A stretch of DNA of 64,000 nt. It comes from Phycicoccus duodecadis. GTDB lineage: Bacteria > Actinomycetota > Actinomycetes > Actinomycetales > Dermatophilaceae. Below, one piece after another: positions 29,990 through 39,297 of the stretch. The first letter of the stretch is position 1. Each line of letters opens with the position of its first letter. The notes under the pieces were generated by a model, which searched no databases, was not told the origin of the DNA, and worked only from the letters and a program-made list of their open reading frames with translations. Position numbers and translations under genes: made by a program. The DNA lies in assembly GCF_002846495.1 (NCBI RefSeq), contig NZ_PJNE01000001.1:2356001-2420000 (forward strand), read 5' to 3'.

Positions 29990-30064
29990 CTTGACCTCGC
30001 CGCCGACCCTTGACCAAAGGCTTACCCGGCCCTTGCCCACCCTCTGCACATCCCGACCTACGGT
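29990..30064 (+). promoter_or_regulatory. whiB upstream region with repeated CTTGACC motifs
   Basis: CTTGACC at 29990-29996 and 30009-30015 and CTTGCCC at 30032-30038 precede a -10-like TACGGT at 30059-30064. This would give a leader of about 45 bases. The repeats may be alternative -35 elements or binding sites. Confidence 0.4.
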
Positions 30065-30114
30065 GAGGACCGTCGCCACTCGGGGAAGTGGCCCGTCCGT
30101 TCGTGGAGGTACAC

Positions 30115-30405
30115 ATGGCCGAGATCACCCGGCTGCCGGGGCCCGTGGCCGACCTGTGGGACTGGCAGCTCGACGGCGCGTGCCGTCGGGTCGGTCCCGA
30201 GCCGTTCTTCCACCCCGAGGGCGAGCGAGGCAGCAAGCGCAGCCGTCGTGCGACGGCCGCCAAGGAGATCTGCCTCGCCTGCCCGGTCATCCAGGAGTGC
30301 CGCACCCACGCCCTCGCCGTGCGCGAGCCGTACGGCGTGTGGGGCGGCCTCACCGAGGACGAGCGCGAGTCGCACTACGCCCGGGAGCGGCACATCGCCT
30401 CCTGA
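30115..30405 (+). CDS. WhiB family iron-sulfur transcription regulator
   Basis: 96 residues. Four cysteines (23, 53, 56, 62) match the C-xn-C-x2-C-x5-C pattern that binds a 4Fe-4S cluster, followed by the GVWGG turn (74-78) and a short basic tail. WhiB proteins bind sigma factor A and respond to oxygen or nitric oxide. The ATG has GGAGG 5 bases before it; an in-frame ATG at 30088 is less likely. The position near groEL matches whiB3 of mycobacteria (from memory), but the paralogue cannot be fixed by sequence alone. Confidence 0.9.
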   Translation: MAEITRLPGPVADLWDWQLDGACRRVGPEPFFHPEGERGSKRSRRATAAKEICLACPVIQECRTHALAVREPYGVWGGLTEDERESHYARERHIAS

Positions 30406-30443
30406 GGCGAGCCGGCACCCGTCACAGACGCCCGACGAGGGTG

Positions 30444-30463
30444 GTCCCCTGCTCCGAGGGGAC
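30444..30463 (+). terminator. First hairpin after whiB
   Basis: GTCCCCT (30444-30450) pairs with AGGGGAC (30457-30463) across GCTCCG. No T-run. Confidence 0.4.
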
Positions 30464-30514
30464 GAGAGTCAGGTCACCGCAGGTCGCGGCACGAGAGGGT
30501 CGCGGCCGGACGGG

Positions 30515-30540
30515 GACCGTGGGGGCGAGAGCCCACGGTC
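30515..30540 (+). terminator. Second hairpin after whiB
   Basis: GACCGTGGG pairs with CCCACGGTC around the loop GGCGAGAG. Loop and closing GTGGG/CCCAC are identical to the next hairpin. Confidence 0.5.
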
Positions 30541-30557
30541 ACCGGGAGACCGACCCT

Positions 30558-30612
30558 GGCCGCGGGGTGGTTCGTGGGGGCGAGAGCCCACGAACCGCCC
30601 CGCGGCCCTTTT
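30558..30612 (+). terminator. Strong intrinsic terminator after whiB
   Basis: A 21-bp stem (30558-30578 with 30587-30607, one G-U wobble) around the loop GGCGAGAG, followed by TTTT (30609-30612). This is one of the few hairpins here with a T-run. Confidence 0.75.
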
Positions 30613-30642
30613 CTCCGCCCGGGCCGGCCCGGAGCGTGCCCC

Positions 30643-30648
30643 TAGGCT
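30643..30648 (+). promoter_or_regulatory. -10 box of S4 protein gene
   Basis: TAGGCT, 7 bases before GTG 30656. Confidence 0.55.
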
Positions 30649-30655
30649 GGGGAGC

Positions 30656-30883
30656 GTGACCGGCACCCCTGAGGACCTCCCCATCCGCGACGACGTCATC
30701 CGGCTCGGGCAACTGCTGAAGCACTCCGGGCTCGCCGACGACGGTGCCGCTGCGCGCGAGGTCATCGAGCGCGGGCTGGTCAGCGTCAACGGCGAGGTCG
30801 ACACCCGGCGCGGGCGCCAGGTGCACGTGGGCGACGTGGTGGCGCTCGACGGCGGCGGCTCGGTGCGCGTCACCGCCGGCTGA
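30656..30883 (+). CDS. Small S4-domain RNA-binding protein
   Basis: 75 residues, essentially a single S4 domain: IRLGQLLKHSGL, then REVIERGLVSVNGEVDTRRGRQVHVGD. It resembles YbcJ/RlbA-type proteins, which bind RNA and are linked to ribosome work; the exact role is unknown. GTG 30656 is chosen from the -10 box and because the next upstream in-frame starts lie inside the terminator region. It is convergent with the racemase gene. Confidence 0.8.
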   Translation: MTGTPEDLPIRDDVIRLGQLLKHSGLADDGAAAREVIERGLVSVNGEVDTRRGRQVHVGDVVALDGGGSVRVTAG

Positions 30884-30915
30884 CCCTCCCCTCCCCCGGA
30901 GCGAGGGCCCGGGGC

Positions 30916-31614
30916 TCAGCCGGGCGTGGCGCAGAGCCAGTCGACGCCGGCCGCCACGTGCAGGGCCGTCGTGTCGACGAGGGGCACGGCGGCGTCCCCG
31001 TCGTGGACGAGGAGCCCGATCTCGGTGCAGCCGAGCACGACGGCCTCGACGCCCTCGCCCACCAGCCGGCCGACCACGCCCAGGTAGGCCTCGCGCGACG
31101 CCGGGCGGACCACGTCGTGGACCAGCTCGTCGTAGATGACGCGGTGCACCAGCTCGCGGTCCGCGGGGTCCGGCGTGACGACCTCGAGGCCCTGGGCCCT
31201 GAGCCGCTCGACGTAGAACGCCTGCTCCATCGTGAACCGGGTGGCCAGGAGCCCGACCCGCCGGTGGCCGCCCCGCAGCAGCGCCTCGGCGGTCGGGTCG
31301 GCGATGTGCAGCAGCGGGATGCCGGCCGCCTCCTCGACGGCGCCGGCCACCTTGTGCATGGTGTTCGTCGCGATCATCAGGGCCTCGGCGCCCCCGGCCG
31401 CCAGCCCCCGGGCCGCCGAGCCGAGCAGGGCGGCGGTGGCCTCCCAGTCACCGGCGTGCTGGGCCTGCGCGACGGGCGCGAAGTCGACCGAGTGCAGCAG
31501 CAGCCGGGCCGAGTGCAGGCCCCCGAGCCTGGCCGCGACCCCGGTGTTGAGACCGCGGTAGTACAGCTCCGTCGAGGTCCAGCTCATCCCGCCGAGCACA
31601 CCGAGCAGCCGCAT
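30916..31614 (-). CDS. Aspartate/glutamate racemase family protein, YgeA-like
   Basis: 232 residues with the two-domain racemase fold. The second catalytic cysteine is in GCTEIGLL. At the first site the motif is ATNTMHK, so threonine stands where most aspartate racemases have cysteine. The same Thr/Cys pair is found in E. coli YgeA, reported (from memory) to act on L-aspartate and L-glutamate. It may make D-amino acids for the wall or for signalling; unproven here. ATG 31614 is supported by TAGCGT 6 bases upstream. Confidence 0.85.
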   Translation of the reverse strand: MRLLGVLGGMSWTSTELYYRGLNTGVAARLGGLHSARLLLHSVDFAPVAQAQHAGDWEATAALLGSAARGLAAGGAEALMIATNTMHKVAGAVEEAAGIPLLHIADPTAEALLRGGHRRVGLLATRFTMEQAFYVERLRAQGLEVVTPDPADRELVHRVIYDELVHDVVRPASREAYLGVVGRLVGEGVEAVVLGCTEIGLLVHDGDAAVPLVDTTALHVAAGVDWLCATPG

Positions 31615-31620
31615 CCCCCC

Positions 31621-31626
31621 ACGCTA
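31621..31626 (-). promoter_or_regulatory. -10 box of racemase gene
   Basis: TAGCGT on the minus strand, then six G, then ATG 31614. Confidence 0.6.
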
Positions 31627-31642
31627 CGGCCCCCGGACGACG

Positions 31643-31679
31643 GACGCCGCCCGGCCCCACGAGGGGACCGGGCGGCGTC
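31643..31679 (-). terminator. groEL terminator hairpin
   Basis: A perfect 12-bp stem (31643-31654 with 31668-31679) extended by CCCC/GGGG around ACGA, with one bulged A. It separates groEL from the racemase promoter. Confidence 0.7.
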
Positions 31680-31724
31680 ACGGTGCGTCGGCCGGGCGGG
31701 CCCGGCGACAGGGGACGAGCAGGC

Positions 31725-33467
<1,743 letters not shown>

Positions 33468-33479
33468 TCAGCGGGATGC

Positions 33480-33773
33480 TCAGCCGACGACGGCGAGCAC
33501 GTCGCGGGCGGAGAGGATGAGGTACTCCTCGCCGCCGTGCTTGATCTCGGTGCCGCCGTACTTGCTGTAGATGACACGGTCGCCGACGTTGACGTCGAGC
33601 GGCACGCGGTTGCCCTTGTCGTCGATGCGACCGGGACCGACCGCGAGGACCTCGCCCTCCTGGGGCTTCTCCTTCGCGGTGTCCGGAATGACGAGCCCGG
33701 ACGCGGTGGTCTGCTCGGCCTCGAGGCTCTTGATGACGATGCGGTCCTCGAGCGGCTTGATGGAAACCGACAC
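33480..33773 (-). CDS. groES: 10 kDa co-chaperonin GroES
   Basis: 97 residues, normal length. [20 protein letters not shown] at the start, a mobile loop ([18 protein letters not shown]) that contacts GroEL, then GEVLAVGPG and [20 protein letters not shown] 33773 is chosen because GGAGGAG lies about 6 bases before it. First gene of the groES-groEL operon, downstream of two CIRCE boxes. Confidence 0.95.
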   Translation of the reverse strand: MSVSIKPLEDRIVIKSLEAEQTTASGLVIPDTAKEKPQEGEVLAVGPGRIDDKGNRVPLDVNVGDRVIYSKYGGTEIKHGGEEYLILSARDVLAVVG

Positions 33774-33870
33774 GGTGTGCTCCTCCCCTTGCTGGGATGA
33801 GTCGAAGTGGACGGGGACTGCGCTCCGGGCCGCTCTCGCCGTCGCGGGGGTCGATCGTGATCCGGGGGCG

Positions 33871-33897
33871 CTGGCACTCACCGGGGGCGAGTGCCAA
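33871..33897. promoter_or_regulatory. CIRCE operator 1 (HrcA site) at the groES start of transcription
   Basis: CTGGCACTC-9-GAGTGCCAA, close to the consensus TTAGCACTC-9-GAGTGCTAA. It begins right after the predicted start of transcription. Confidence 0.85.
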
Positions 33898-33904
33898 TGA
33901 GCCA

Positions 33905-33934
33905 AATCTAGGTCCGCGATTAGCACTCGGTCAA
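33905..33934 (-). promoter_or_regulatory. groES-groEL promoter
   Basis: On the minus strand, TTGACC (33934-33929), an 18-base spacer and TAGATT (33910-33905). The -35 box lies in the spacer of CIRCE 2, and CIRCE 1 covers the first transcribed bases. Confidence 0.75.
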
Positions 33935-33946
33935 CTCGAGTGCCAG
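33920..33946. promoter_or_regulatory. CIRCE operator 2 over the groES -35 region
   Basis: TTAGCACTC-9-GAGTGCCAG. The left arm is perfect and the right arm differs from consensus in two bases. Confidence 0.85.
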
Positions 33947-34017
33947 CAGCCCCCCGTTCCCGCCCGCTCCGGGGGATGCCGCACCCAGCGAGCACGCGGA
34001 TGGCAGGATGACCAGCC

Positions 34018-35256
34018 GTGGACGTCGGGACGGTGCGAGCGCTGGGGACACCCGACGGTCAGGCCCTCCTGCGCTCCCTCCCCCCCTACGACGAGACCTC
34101 GGTCATCGGCCTCCAGGACCGGCTGCGCCGCGACGGGCATCCGCCCGATCTCGTGGCCGCCGCCCTGACCCAGCAACGGCTGCGCGCCCGGGCGGTGGCC
34201 AAGTTCGGCGAGTTCGCCTCGGACATGCTCTACACGCCCGACGGCCTCGAACAGGCCTCGCGCCTGGAGGTGGCCGCCACCCACGCCGGCCGCTTCTACA
34301 ACGCCAGCCTCGCGACGGTGCACGACCTCGGCTGCGGCATCGGCAGCGACGCCGTGGCCATGTCGGCCCTCGGGGTGACCGTCCGCGGCGTCGACATCGA
34401 CCCCGTCACCGCGGCCGTCGCCGACTCCAACCTGCGGCCGTGGCCCGACTCGCGGGCCCGCGAGGGGATGGCCGAGGAGTTCGAGGCGCCGCGCGACCCG
34501 CTGCGCTCACGCGTGGGCGTGTGGCTCGACCCGGCCCGCCGCGTGCCCGGGCACACCGGCCGGCACGGGCGCATCAAGCGGGTCTTCCGCCTCGACGAGA
34601 TCCGCCCCACCTGGGAGTTCGTCCTCCAGGTGGCCACCGCGGTGCCGGCCACCGGCGCGAAGCTGTCGCCGTCGATGCCGCACGACGCCGTCCCGCTCGG
34701 GGCCGAGGCGCAGTGGACCTCGTTCGGCGGTGAGGTGCTCGAGTGCGCCGTGTGGTGGGGGCCGCTGGCCTACACCCCGGGCCGCACCGCGCGCATCCTG
34801 ATGCCGCACGCCTCCCCGGTCGAGGTCGACGAGCGGATGTGCGAGCCCGACCCGCCGGTGGTCGAGAGCCCCACCTCGATCGGCGCGTGGCTGTACGAAC
34901 CCGACCGCGCGGTCACCCAGGCGGGGCTGCTCGGCGCGGTCACGGCCGCGACCCTGGGCAGCGAGGTCGAGCGCGGTCTCGGCTACGTGCTCTCGGACGC
35001 CGAGGTCGACGTGCCGTTCGCGCGCCGTTACGCCGTCCTCGAGTCGATGCCGTTCACGGTCAGGACGCTGCGCGCCTGGCTCGCGCAGCACGGCGTCACC
35101 GGGCTGACCATCAAGAAGCGCGGCGTCCGGCTCGACGACGACGAGCTGCGCCGCGAGCTGCGCATCGGGCGCAAGGCCGGCGACGGCGCGCAGGCCACCG
35201 TCATCCTGACCCGCGTCGCGGGCCGGCAGACCGTGCTGGTCGTCGAGCCCGCCTGA
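34018..35256 (+). CDS. Class I SAM-dependent methyltransferase with THUMP-like C-terminus
   Basis: 412 residues. Motif I is [14 protein letters not shown] near 101-114, followed by VRGVDIDP. The last 70 residues ([23 protein letters not shown] and after) match the THUMP-like RNA-binding domain found at the end of this actinobacterial family. The PTWEFVLQ region lies between. It is likely an RNA methyltransferase, with target unknown. GTG 34018 is chosen; a CAGGAT sequence 8 bases upstream may be a weak -10 box. It is divergent from groES. Confidence 0.8.
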   Translation: MDVGTVRALGTPDGQALLRSLPPYDETSVIGLQDRLRRDGHPPDLVAAALTQQRLRARAVAKFGEFASDMLYTPDGLEQASRLEVAATHAGRFYNASLATVHDLGCGIGSDAVAMSALGVTVRGVDIDPVTAAVADSNLRPWPDSRAREGMAEEFEAPRDPLRSRVGVWLDPARRVPGHTGRHGRIKRVFRLDEIRPTWEFVLQVATAVPATGAKLSPSMPHDAVPLGAEAQWTSFGGEVLECAVWWGPLAYTPGRTARILMPHASPVEVDERMCEPDPPVVESPTSIGAWLYEPDRAVTQAGLLGAVTAATLGSEVERGLGYVLSDAEVDVPFARRYAVLESMPFTVRTLRAWLAQHGVTGLTIKKRGVRLDDDELRRELRIGRKAGDGAQATVILTRVAGRQTVLVVEPA

Positions 35257-35277
35257 CCCCGCGGACCGCGCCGGGCC

Positions 35278-37257
35278 TCAGCCGACCAGGTCGCGGGCGC
35301 CGAGGACCCCCGGTGGGATGCCGAAGGCCTCGACCAGCGGGGCGGCCACCGGGCGCAGCCGGCGCAGCAGCGTCGACACCTCGCGGGTGATGGCCTTCGA
35401 CCGCGGCGCCGAGAGCCGACCGTGCTCGAGGAACCAGCCGCGGTCGGCCTCGATGGTGGCGAGGGCGTGCAGGTCGCAGAGCGCCGCGAGGGTGTCACGG
35501 GTGGGCCCCTCGGGCTGCGCGCGGACCCGGGCCACGAAGGCCTCGAGCACCAGCCGTTCCACGTGCGAGCGGGCCGCGGCGATGACGTGGTCCTGCACGG
35601 CGCTGAAGACCGTCCCGGGCGCGGTGCCGGCGGCCACGCCGGCCTTGAGGCGGCGCGCCACCCCGGCCAGCTGGTGCTCCTCGCGGTAGCGCAGCATCGC
35701 CAGCTGGTAGTCGGGGTCGAGCAGGCCGGCCTCCTGGTCCCAGCCGTCGCGGCCGCCGGGCAGGACGTCGCGGATGCGCTCGAGCAGCTGGTGGGCGGCG
35801 GTGCGCTCGATGACGGTCTCGACGGCCAGGCCGGTGACGAAGCGCACCATCCCGAACTGGTCGAGGTCCTCGAACTCCGAGGAGTAGTCGGTGAGGAGGC
35901 CCTTGGCCACGAGCTGGAGCAGCACGTGGTTGTCGCCCTCGAAGGTGGTGAAGACGTCGGTGTCGGCCTTGAGGGCCGAGAACCGGTTGGCCGCCAGGTA
36001 GCCGGCCCCGCCGCACGCCTCGCGGCACTCCTGGATGGTGGTGGTGGCGTGCCACGTGAGCAGCGCCTTGGTGCCGGCGGCGCGCGACTCCAGGGCCCGG
36101 CGGGCGCGCTCGTCGGCGTCGGGGGTGCCGGCCGAGAACACCTGGTGCAGCTGCCCGGCCACCTCCTCCTGCGCGCAGGAGAGCGCGTAGGTGCGGGCGA
36201 GGAGGGGCAGCAGGCGGCGCTGGTGCATCCCGTAGTCGAGCAGGAGGTCCTCCACGCCCGGGGTGGTCGCCTCGAACTGGCGGCGGCGCAGGGCGTAGCG
36301 GACGGCGATCTCGAGGGCGACCTTGGACGCGCCGAGGGCCGCACCCCCCACGCTGACGCGGCCCTGGACCAGGGTGCCGAGCATCGTGAAGAAGCGGCGG
36401 TCGGGGTTCTCGATGCTCGAGCGGTAGGTGCCGTCGTCGTCGATGGTGGCGAACCGGTCGAGCAGGTTGCCCCGGGGGACCCGCACCTCGTCGAACCAGA
36501 TGCGCCCGTTGTCGACGCCCTCGAGCCCGAGCTTGGCGCCGCAGTCCTCGATGCGCACGCCCGCCAGCACCTCCCCGTCACGGCGCAGCGGGACCAGCAC
36601 CGCGTGCACCCCGTGCCCCTCGCCGCCGACCTCGAGCTGGGCGAAGACCACCGCCATCTCGCCGTCGTCGGCGGCGTTGCCGATGTAGTCCTTGCGCGAG
36701 GCGTCGTCGGGGGTGGTCACGACGATCTCGTCGGTGTCGGCGTCGTAGCGGGCGAGGGTGCCGAGAGCCTGGACGTTGCTGCCGTGGCCGGTCTCGGTCA
36801 TCGCGAAGCAGCCGAGGAGGCGACCGCTCACGAGGTCGGGCAGGTAGGCCTCGTGGTGGCGGGCGGTGCCGAGCTGGAGGACGGCGCCGCCGAACAGGCC
36901 GTACTGCACGCCGGACTTCACGAGCACCGAGAGGTCGCCGTAGGCCAGGGTCTCGAAAGCCGCGACGGAGGCGCCGATGTCGCCGCCCCCGCCGTACTGC
37001 GGTGGGAAGCCGTGCCCGGACTGGCCTCGGGCGCCGATGTCGACGACGAGGTCGCGCACCCGGCGGCGCAGCTCCGCGCGGGGCAGGTCGACCCGCTCGT
37101 CGAGGATGGGGGCGTGCTCGACCAGCTGGGCCCGGACCTGGTCGCGGACCGCGGCGTGAGGGCCGTCGAGGAAGGCCCGCAGCGCGGCGGCGTCGCCCTC
37201 GAGCGGCGGCGGCGTGCGCGGGGCGGCGGTGCGGGAGGCGGCGTCAGTGGAGGCCAT
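35278..37257 (-). CDS. Acyl-CoA oxidase/dehydrogenase family flavoenzyme
   Basis: 659 residues, longer than normal acyl-CoA dehydrogenases (about 380-400). FAMTETGHGSNVQALGT near 150-165, then GRVSVGGAALGASK, and CREACGGAGYLAANRFS with TTFEGDNHVLLQLVAKGLL; the glutamate of FEGDN is the expected base. This layout fits the acyl-CoA oxidase (ACOX) group more than FadE. It catalyses the first step of fatty acid beta-oxidation; the electron acceptor (oxygen or flavoprotein) is undecided. A TAACTT box at 37308-37313 overlaps an inverted repeat. Confidence 0.85.
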   Translation of the reverse strand: MASTDAASRTAAPRTPPPLEGDAAALRAFLDGPHAAVRDQVRAQLVEHAPILDERVDLPRAELRRRVRDLVVDIGARGQSGHGFPPQYGGGGDIGASVAAFETLAYGDLSVLVKSGVQYGLFGGAVLQLGTARHHEAYLPDLVSGRLLGCFAMTETGHGSNVQALGTLARYDADTDEIVVTTPDDASRKDYIGNAADDGEMAVVFAQLEVGGEGHGVHAVLVPLRRDGEVLAGVRIEDCGAKLGLEGVDNGRIWFDEVRVPRGNLLDRFATIDDDGTYRSSIENPDRRFFTMLGTLVQGRVSVGGAALGASKVALEIAVRYALRRRQFEATTPGVEDLLLDYGMHQRRLLPLLARTYALSCAQEEVAGQLHQVFSAGTPDADERARRALESRAAGTKALLTWHATTTIQECREACGGAGYLAANRFSALKADTDVFTTFEGDNHVLLQLVAKGLLTDYSSEFEDLDQFGMVRFVTGLAVETVIERTAAHQLLERIRDVLPGGRDGWDQEAGLLDPDYQLAMLRYREEHQLAGVARRLKAGVAAGTAPGTVFSAVQDHVIAAARSHVERLVLEAFVARVRAQPEGPTRDTLAALCDLHALATIEADRGWFLEHGRLSAPRSKAITREVSTLLRRLRPVAAPLVEAFGIPPGVLGARDLVG

Positions 37258-37310
37258 GGCGCCACTGTGGCACGGGCACCGCGGCCACGGCAGGGTTCGC
37301 GACCGAGAAG

Positions 37311-37324
37311 TTACTCACAAGTAG
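37311..37324. promoter_or_regulatory. Palindrome at the acyl-CoA oxidase promoter, possible TetR operator
   Basis: TTACT-CACA-AGTAG (one mismatch) overlaps the minus-strand -10-like TAACTT (37313-37308) and the stop of the ribokinase gene. Confidence 0.4.
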
Positions 37325-38148
37325 GGTTCAGGCTGGGCTCCCTCGTGGCGCACGGCGTCGGCCCCCGCGGCGAGCGCCGCGGCCAGCGCGTCGGAACGGT
37401 CGGAGCCGCGGGCCAGGGCGGCCGCGAGGGCACCGCAGAAGGCGTCACCGGCCCCGGTGGTGTCGGCCACCTCGTCGGCGGGCACGGCGACGGCCGGGAG
37501 CGTCTGCCCGTCCCACGAGGCGCCGTTGGCACCGAAGGTGACCAGGAGCGAGGCCGGCTGCGCGCCGGACTCGGCCAGCGCCTGCATCTCGTGCTCGTTG
37601 GCCACGAGCGGGTCGGCCAGGGCGACCACGTCCGGGGGCAGGGCGGCGTAGGGCGCGATGTTCAGCACGACGCGGGCCCCGCGCGCCACGGCGCGCCGGG
37701 CGGCGACGCAGACCACGGTGCGGGGCACCTCGAGCTGGAGGACGAGCACGTCGCCGGGCCCGAGGAGGTCGACGGCGGCGACCTCGCGCTCGTCGAGGGC
37801 GTCGTTGGCGCCGGGCACGACGACGATGGAGTTCTCGCCGTCGTCGCTGACCTGGATCATGGCGTGCCCGCTGGGGACCCCGTCGCAGGTGCGCAGGGCG
37901 CCGACGTCGATGCCGCGGTCGGCGAGCCGGGCACGGTAGGCGGCTCCGCCGTCGTCGTCGCCCACGCAGCCGACCATCAGCACCTCGGCCCCGGCGGCCG
38001 CGGCCGCCACCGCCTGGTTGGCGCCCTTGCCGCCGGCGAGCCGGCGTAGCCCGTCGCCCAGCACCGTCTCCCCCGGGCGCGGATGCCGCTGCACCCGCGT
38101 CACGAGGTCGACGTTGAGCGAGCCCAGCACCATCACCCGGCCGCTCAT
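37315..38148 (-). CDS. rbsK: Ribokinase (PfkB family sugar kinase)
   Basis: 277 residues, somewhat short. VMVLGSLNVDLV at the start, GGKGANQAVAAA near 37-48, and the PfkB signature DTTGAGDAFCGAL with the catalytic aspartate. It phosphorylates ribose, probably that released by the nucleoside hydrolase whose stop it overlaps (ATGA at 38145-38148). ATG 38148 has GGAGGAG upstream; a longer frame is spurious. Confidence 0.85.
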   Translation of the reverse strand: MSGRVMVLGSLNVDLVTRVQRHPRPGETVLGDGLRRLAGGKGANQAVAAAAAGAEVLMVGCVGDDDGGAAYRARLADRGIDVGALRTCDGVPSGHAMIQVSDDGENSIVVVPGANDALDEREVAAVDLLGPGDVLVLQLEVPRTVVCVAARRAVARGARVVLNIAPYAALPPDVVALADPLVANEHEMQALAESGAQPASLLVTFGANGASWDGQTLPAVAVPADEVADTTGAGDAFCGALAAALARGSDRSDALAAALAAGADAVRHEGAQPEPYL

Positions 38149-39119
38149 CGCTCCTCCCCCGCCACGGTGCGCAGCCAGAGCCCGGCCAGCGCGGGCCCGT
38201 CGCAGGCCAGCGTGACGTCGACCTGGGCCGGCGCGAGGCCGTGGGGATCGTGCTCCATGTCGCCCGACCAGTCGCGGCGGTCGACGATGGTGCGCCCGCG
38301 GGTCCACGAGCCGGTGAGCTCGACGCGCACCGGCAGGCTGCGCGTCTCGAGGGCCTGCGGCAGCAGCAGGGAGGCGACGGCCCCCGCGTCGCCGATGGTG
38401 GCGCCGTCGTTGGCGAAGCGGCGGTGGTGGAACGAGATGAGGTCGGCGGCCAGCCGGGCGACGGGCGTGTCGACGGCGCGCAGGGCGGTGACGTCGGCGT
38501 CGGTGACCTTGGGGTCGTAGAACACGTCGAGGCCGTACATCGTGACGGGCACGCCCAGGGTGGCGCAGGCGTCGAGGACGATGGCGGTGGCCTCGGGGTC
38601 GTGGAAGACGTTGAACTCGGCCGCGGCGGTGGCGTTGCTGACGTCGGCCCCGCCGCCCATGAAGACGATGCGGCCCAGCCGGGCGAACGACGCCGGGTGC
38701 AGCCGGGCGAAGATCGCGACGTTGGTCATCGGCGCCAGCGGCACGAGGGTGACCGGGTCGCCCTCCGCGGCGGCGGCGTCGGCCACCTCGCGGAGCAGGT
38801 CCACCGCCGAGCGCGGGTCGGGAGCGAGCGTGGGCGCCGGCATCCCGAGGTCGGCCATGCCGTCGGACCCGTGCACGTGGCGGGCGTCGACCGGCTCCTC
38901 GAGGAGGGGTCGGGCGACCCCGACGCCGACCGGCACGTCGGCGCGTCCGGCGGTCTCGAGGACGGTCAGGGTGTTGCGGACGACGTCGGCCAGGGGGGCG
39001 TTGCCGCCCACGCAGGTGACGGCCCGCAGGTCGAGGCCCGGGTGCAGGGCCGCGAGGAGCAGCGCGCAGGCGTCGTCGACACCGGTGTCGACGTCGAGGA
39101 CGAGGGGGATGGTCGGCAC
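38145..39119 (-). CDS. Inosine-uridine preferring nucleoside hydrolase
   Basis: 324 residues. The calcium-binding cluster LDVDTGVDDA (Asp9, 11, 15, 16), NAPLADVVRNT near 40-50, PLAPMTNVA and a second metal region FNVFHDPEA are hallmarks. It splits ribonucleosides into base and ribose; with the coupled ribokinase it forms a salvage pair. GTG 39119 is chosen because CATGAT lies 6 bases before it (imperfect -10); ATG 39137 is an alternative. Purine or pyrimidine preference cannot be told. Confidence 0.85.
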   Translation of the reverse strand: MPTIPLVLDVDTGVDDACALLLAALHPGLDLRAVTCVGGNAPLADVVRNTLTVLETAGRADVPVGVGVARPLLEEPVDARHVHGSDGMADLGMPAPTLAPDPRSAVDLLREVADAAAAEGDPVTLVPLAPMTNVAIFARLHPASFARLGRIVFMGGGADVSNATAAAEFNVFHDPEATAIVLDACATLGVPVTMYGLDVFYDPKVTDADVTALRAVDTPVARLAADLISFHHRRFANDGATIGDAGAVASLLLPQALETRSLPVRVELTGSWTRGRTIVDRRDWSGDMEHDPHGLAPAQVDVTLACDGPALAGLWLRTVAGEER

Positions 39120-39285
39120 CCCACGATCATGGCGCATCGCGGCCGGGGGCGTCGGGCGGCGTGGACACCCCTCCCCGCGCTCCGGGGACCGGCCCCCTGG
39201 GACCGACCCTCCTGCCGCCGGCGGGGCCCGTCGCCGGTCTCGTCTGTGGCCACCCGCACGATTCCACTCCACGGGGACGGTCGCG

Positions 39286-39291
39286 TAGCGT
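39286..39291 (+). promoter_or_regulatory. -10 box of GH3 lipoprotein gene
   Basis: TAGCGT, 6 bases before GTG 39298. Confidence 0.6.
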
Positions 39292-39297
39292 CGTCGC

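Noticed and set aside
30515..30612. 6C-type actinobacterial small RNA
   Set aside because: Two adjacent hairpins recall it, but the loops are GGCGAGAG and not runs of six cytosines on either strand.
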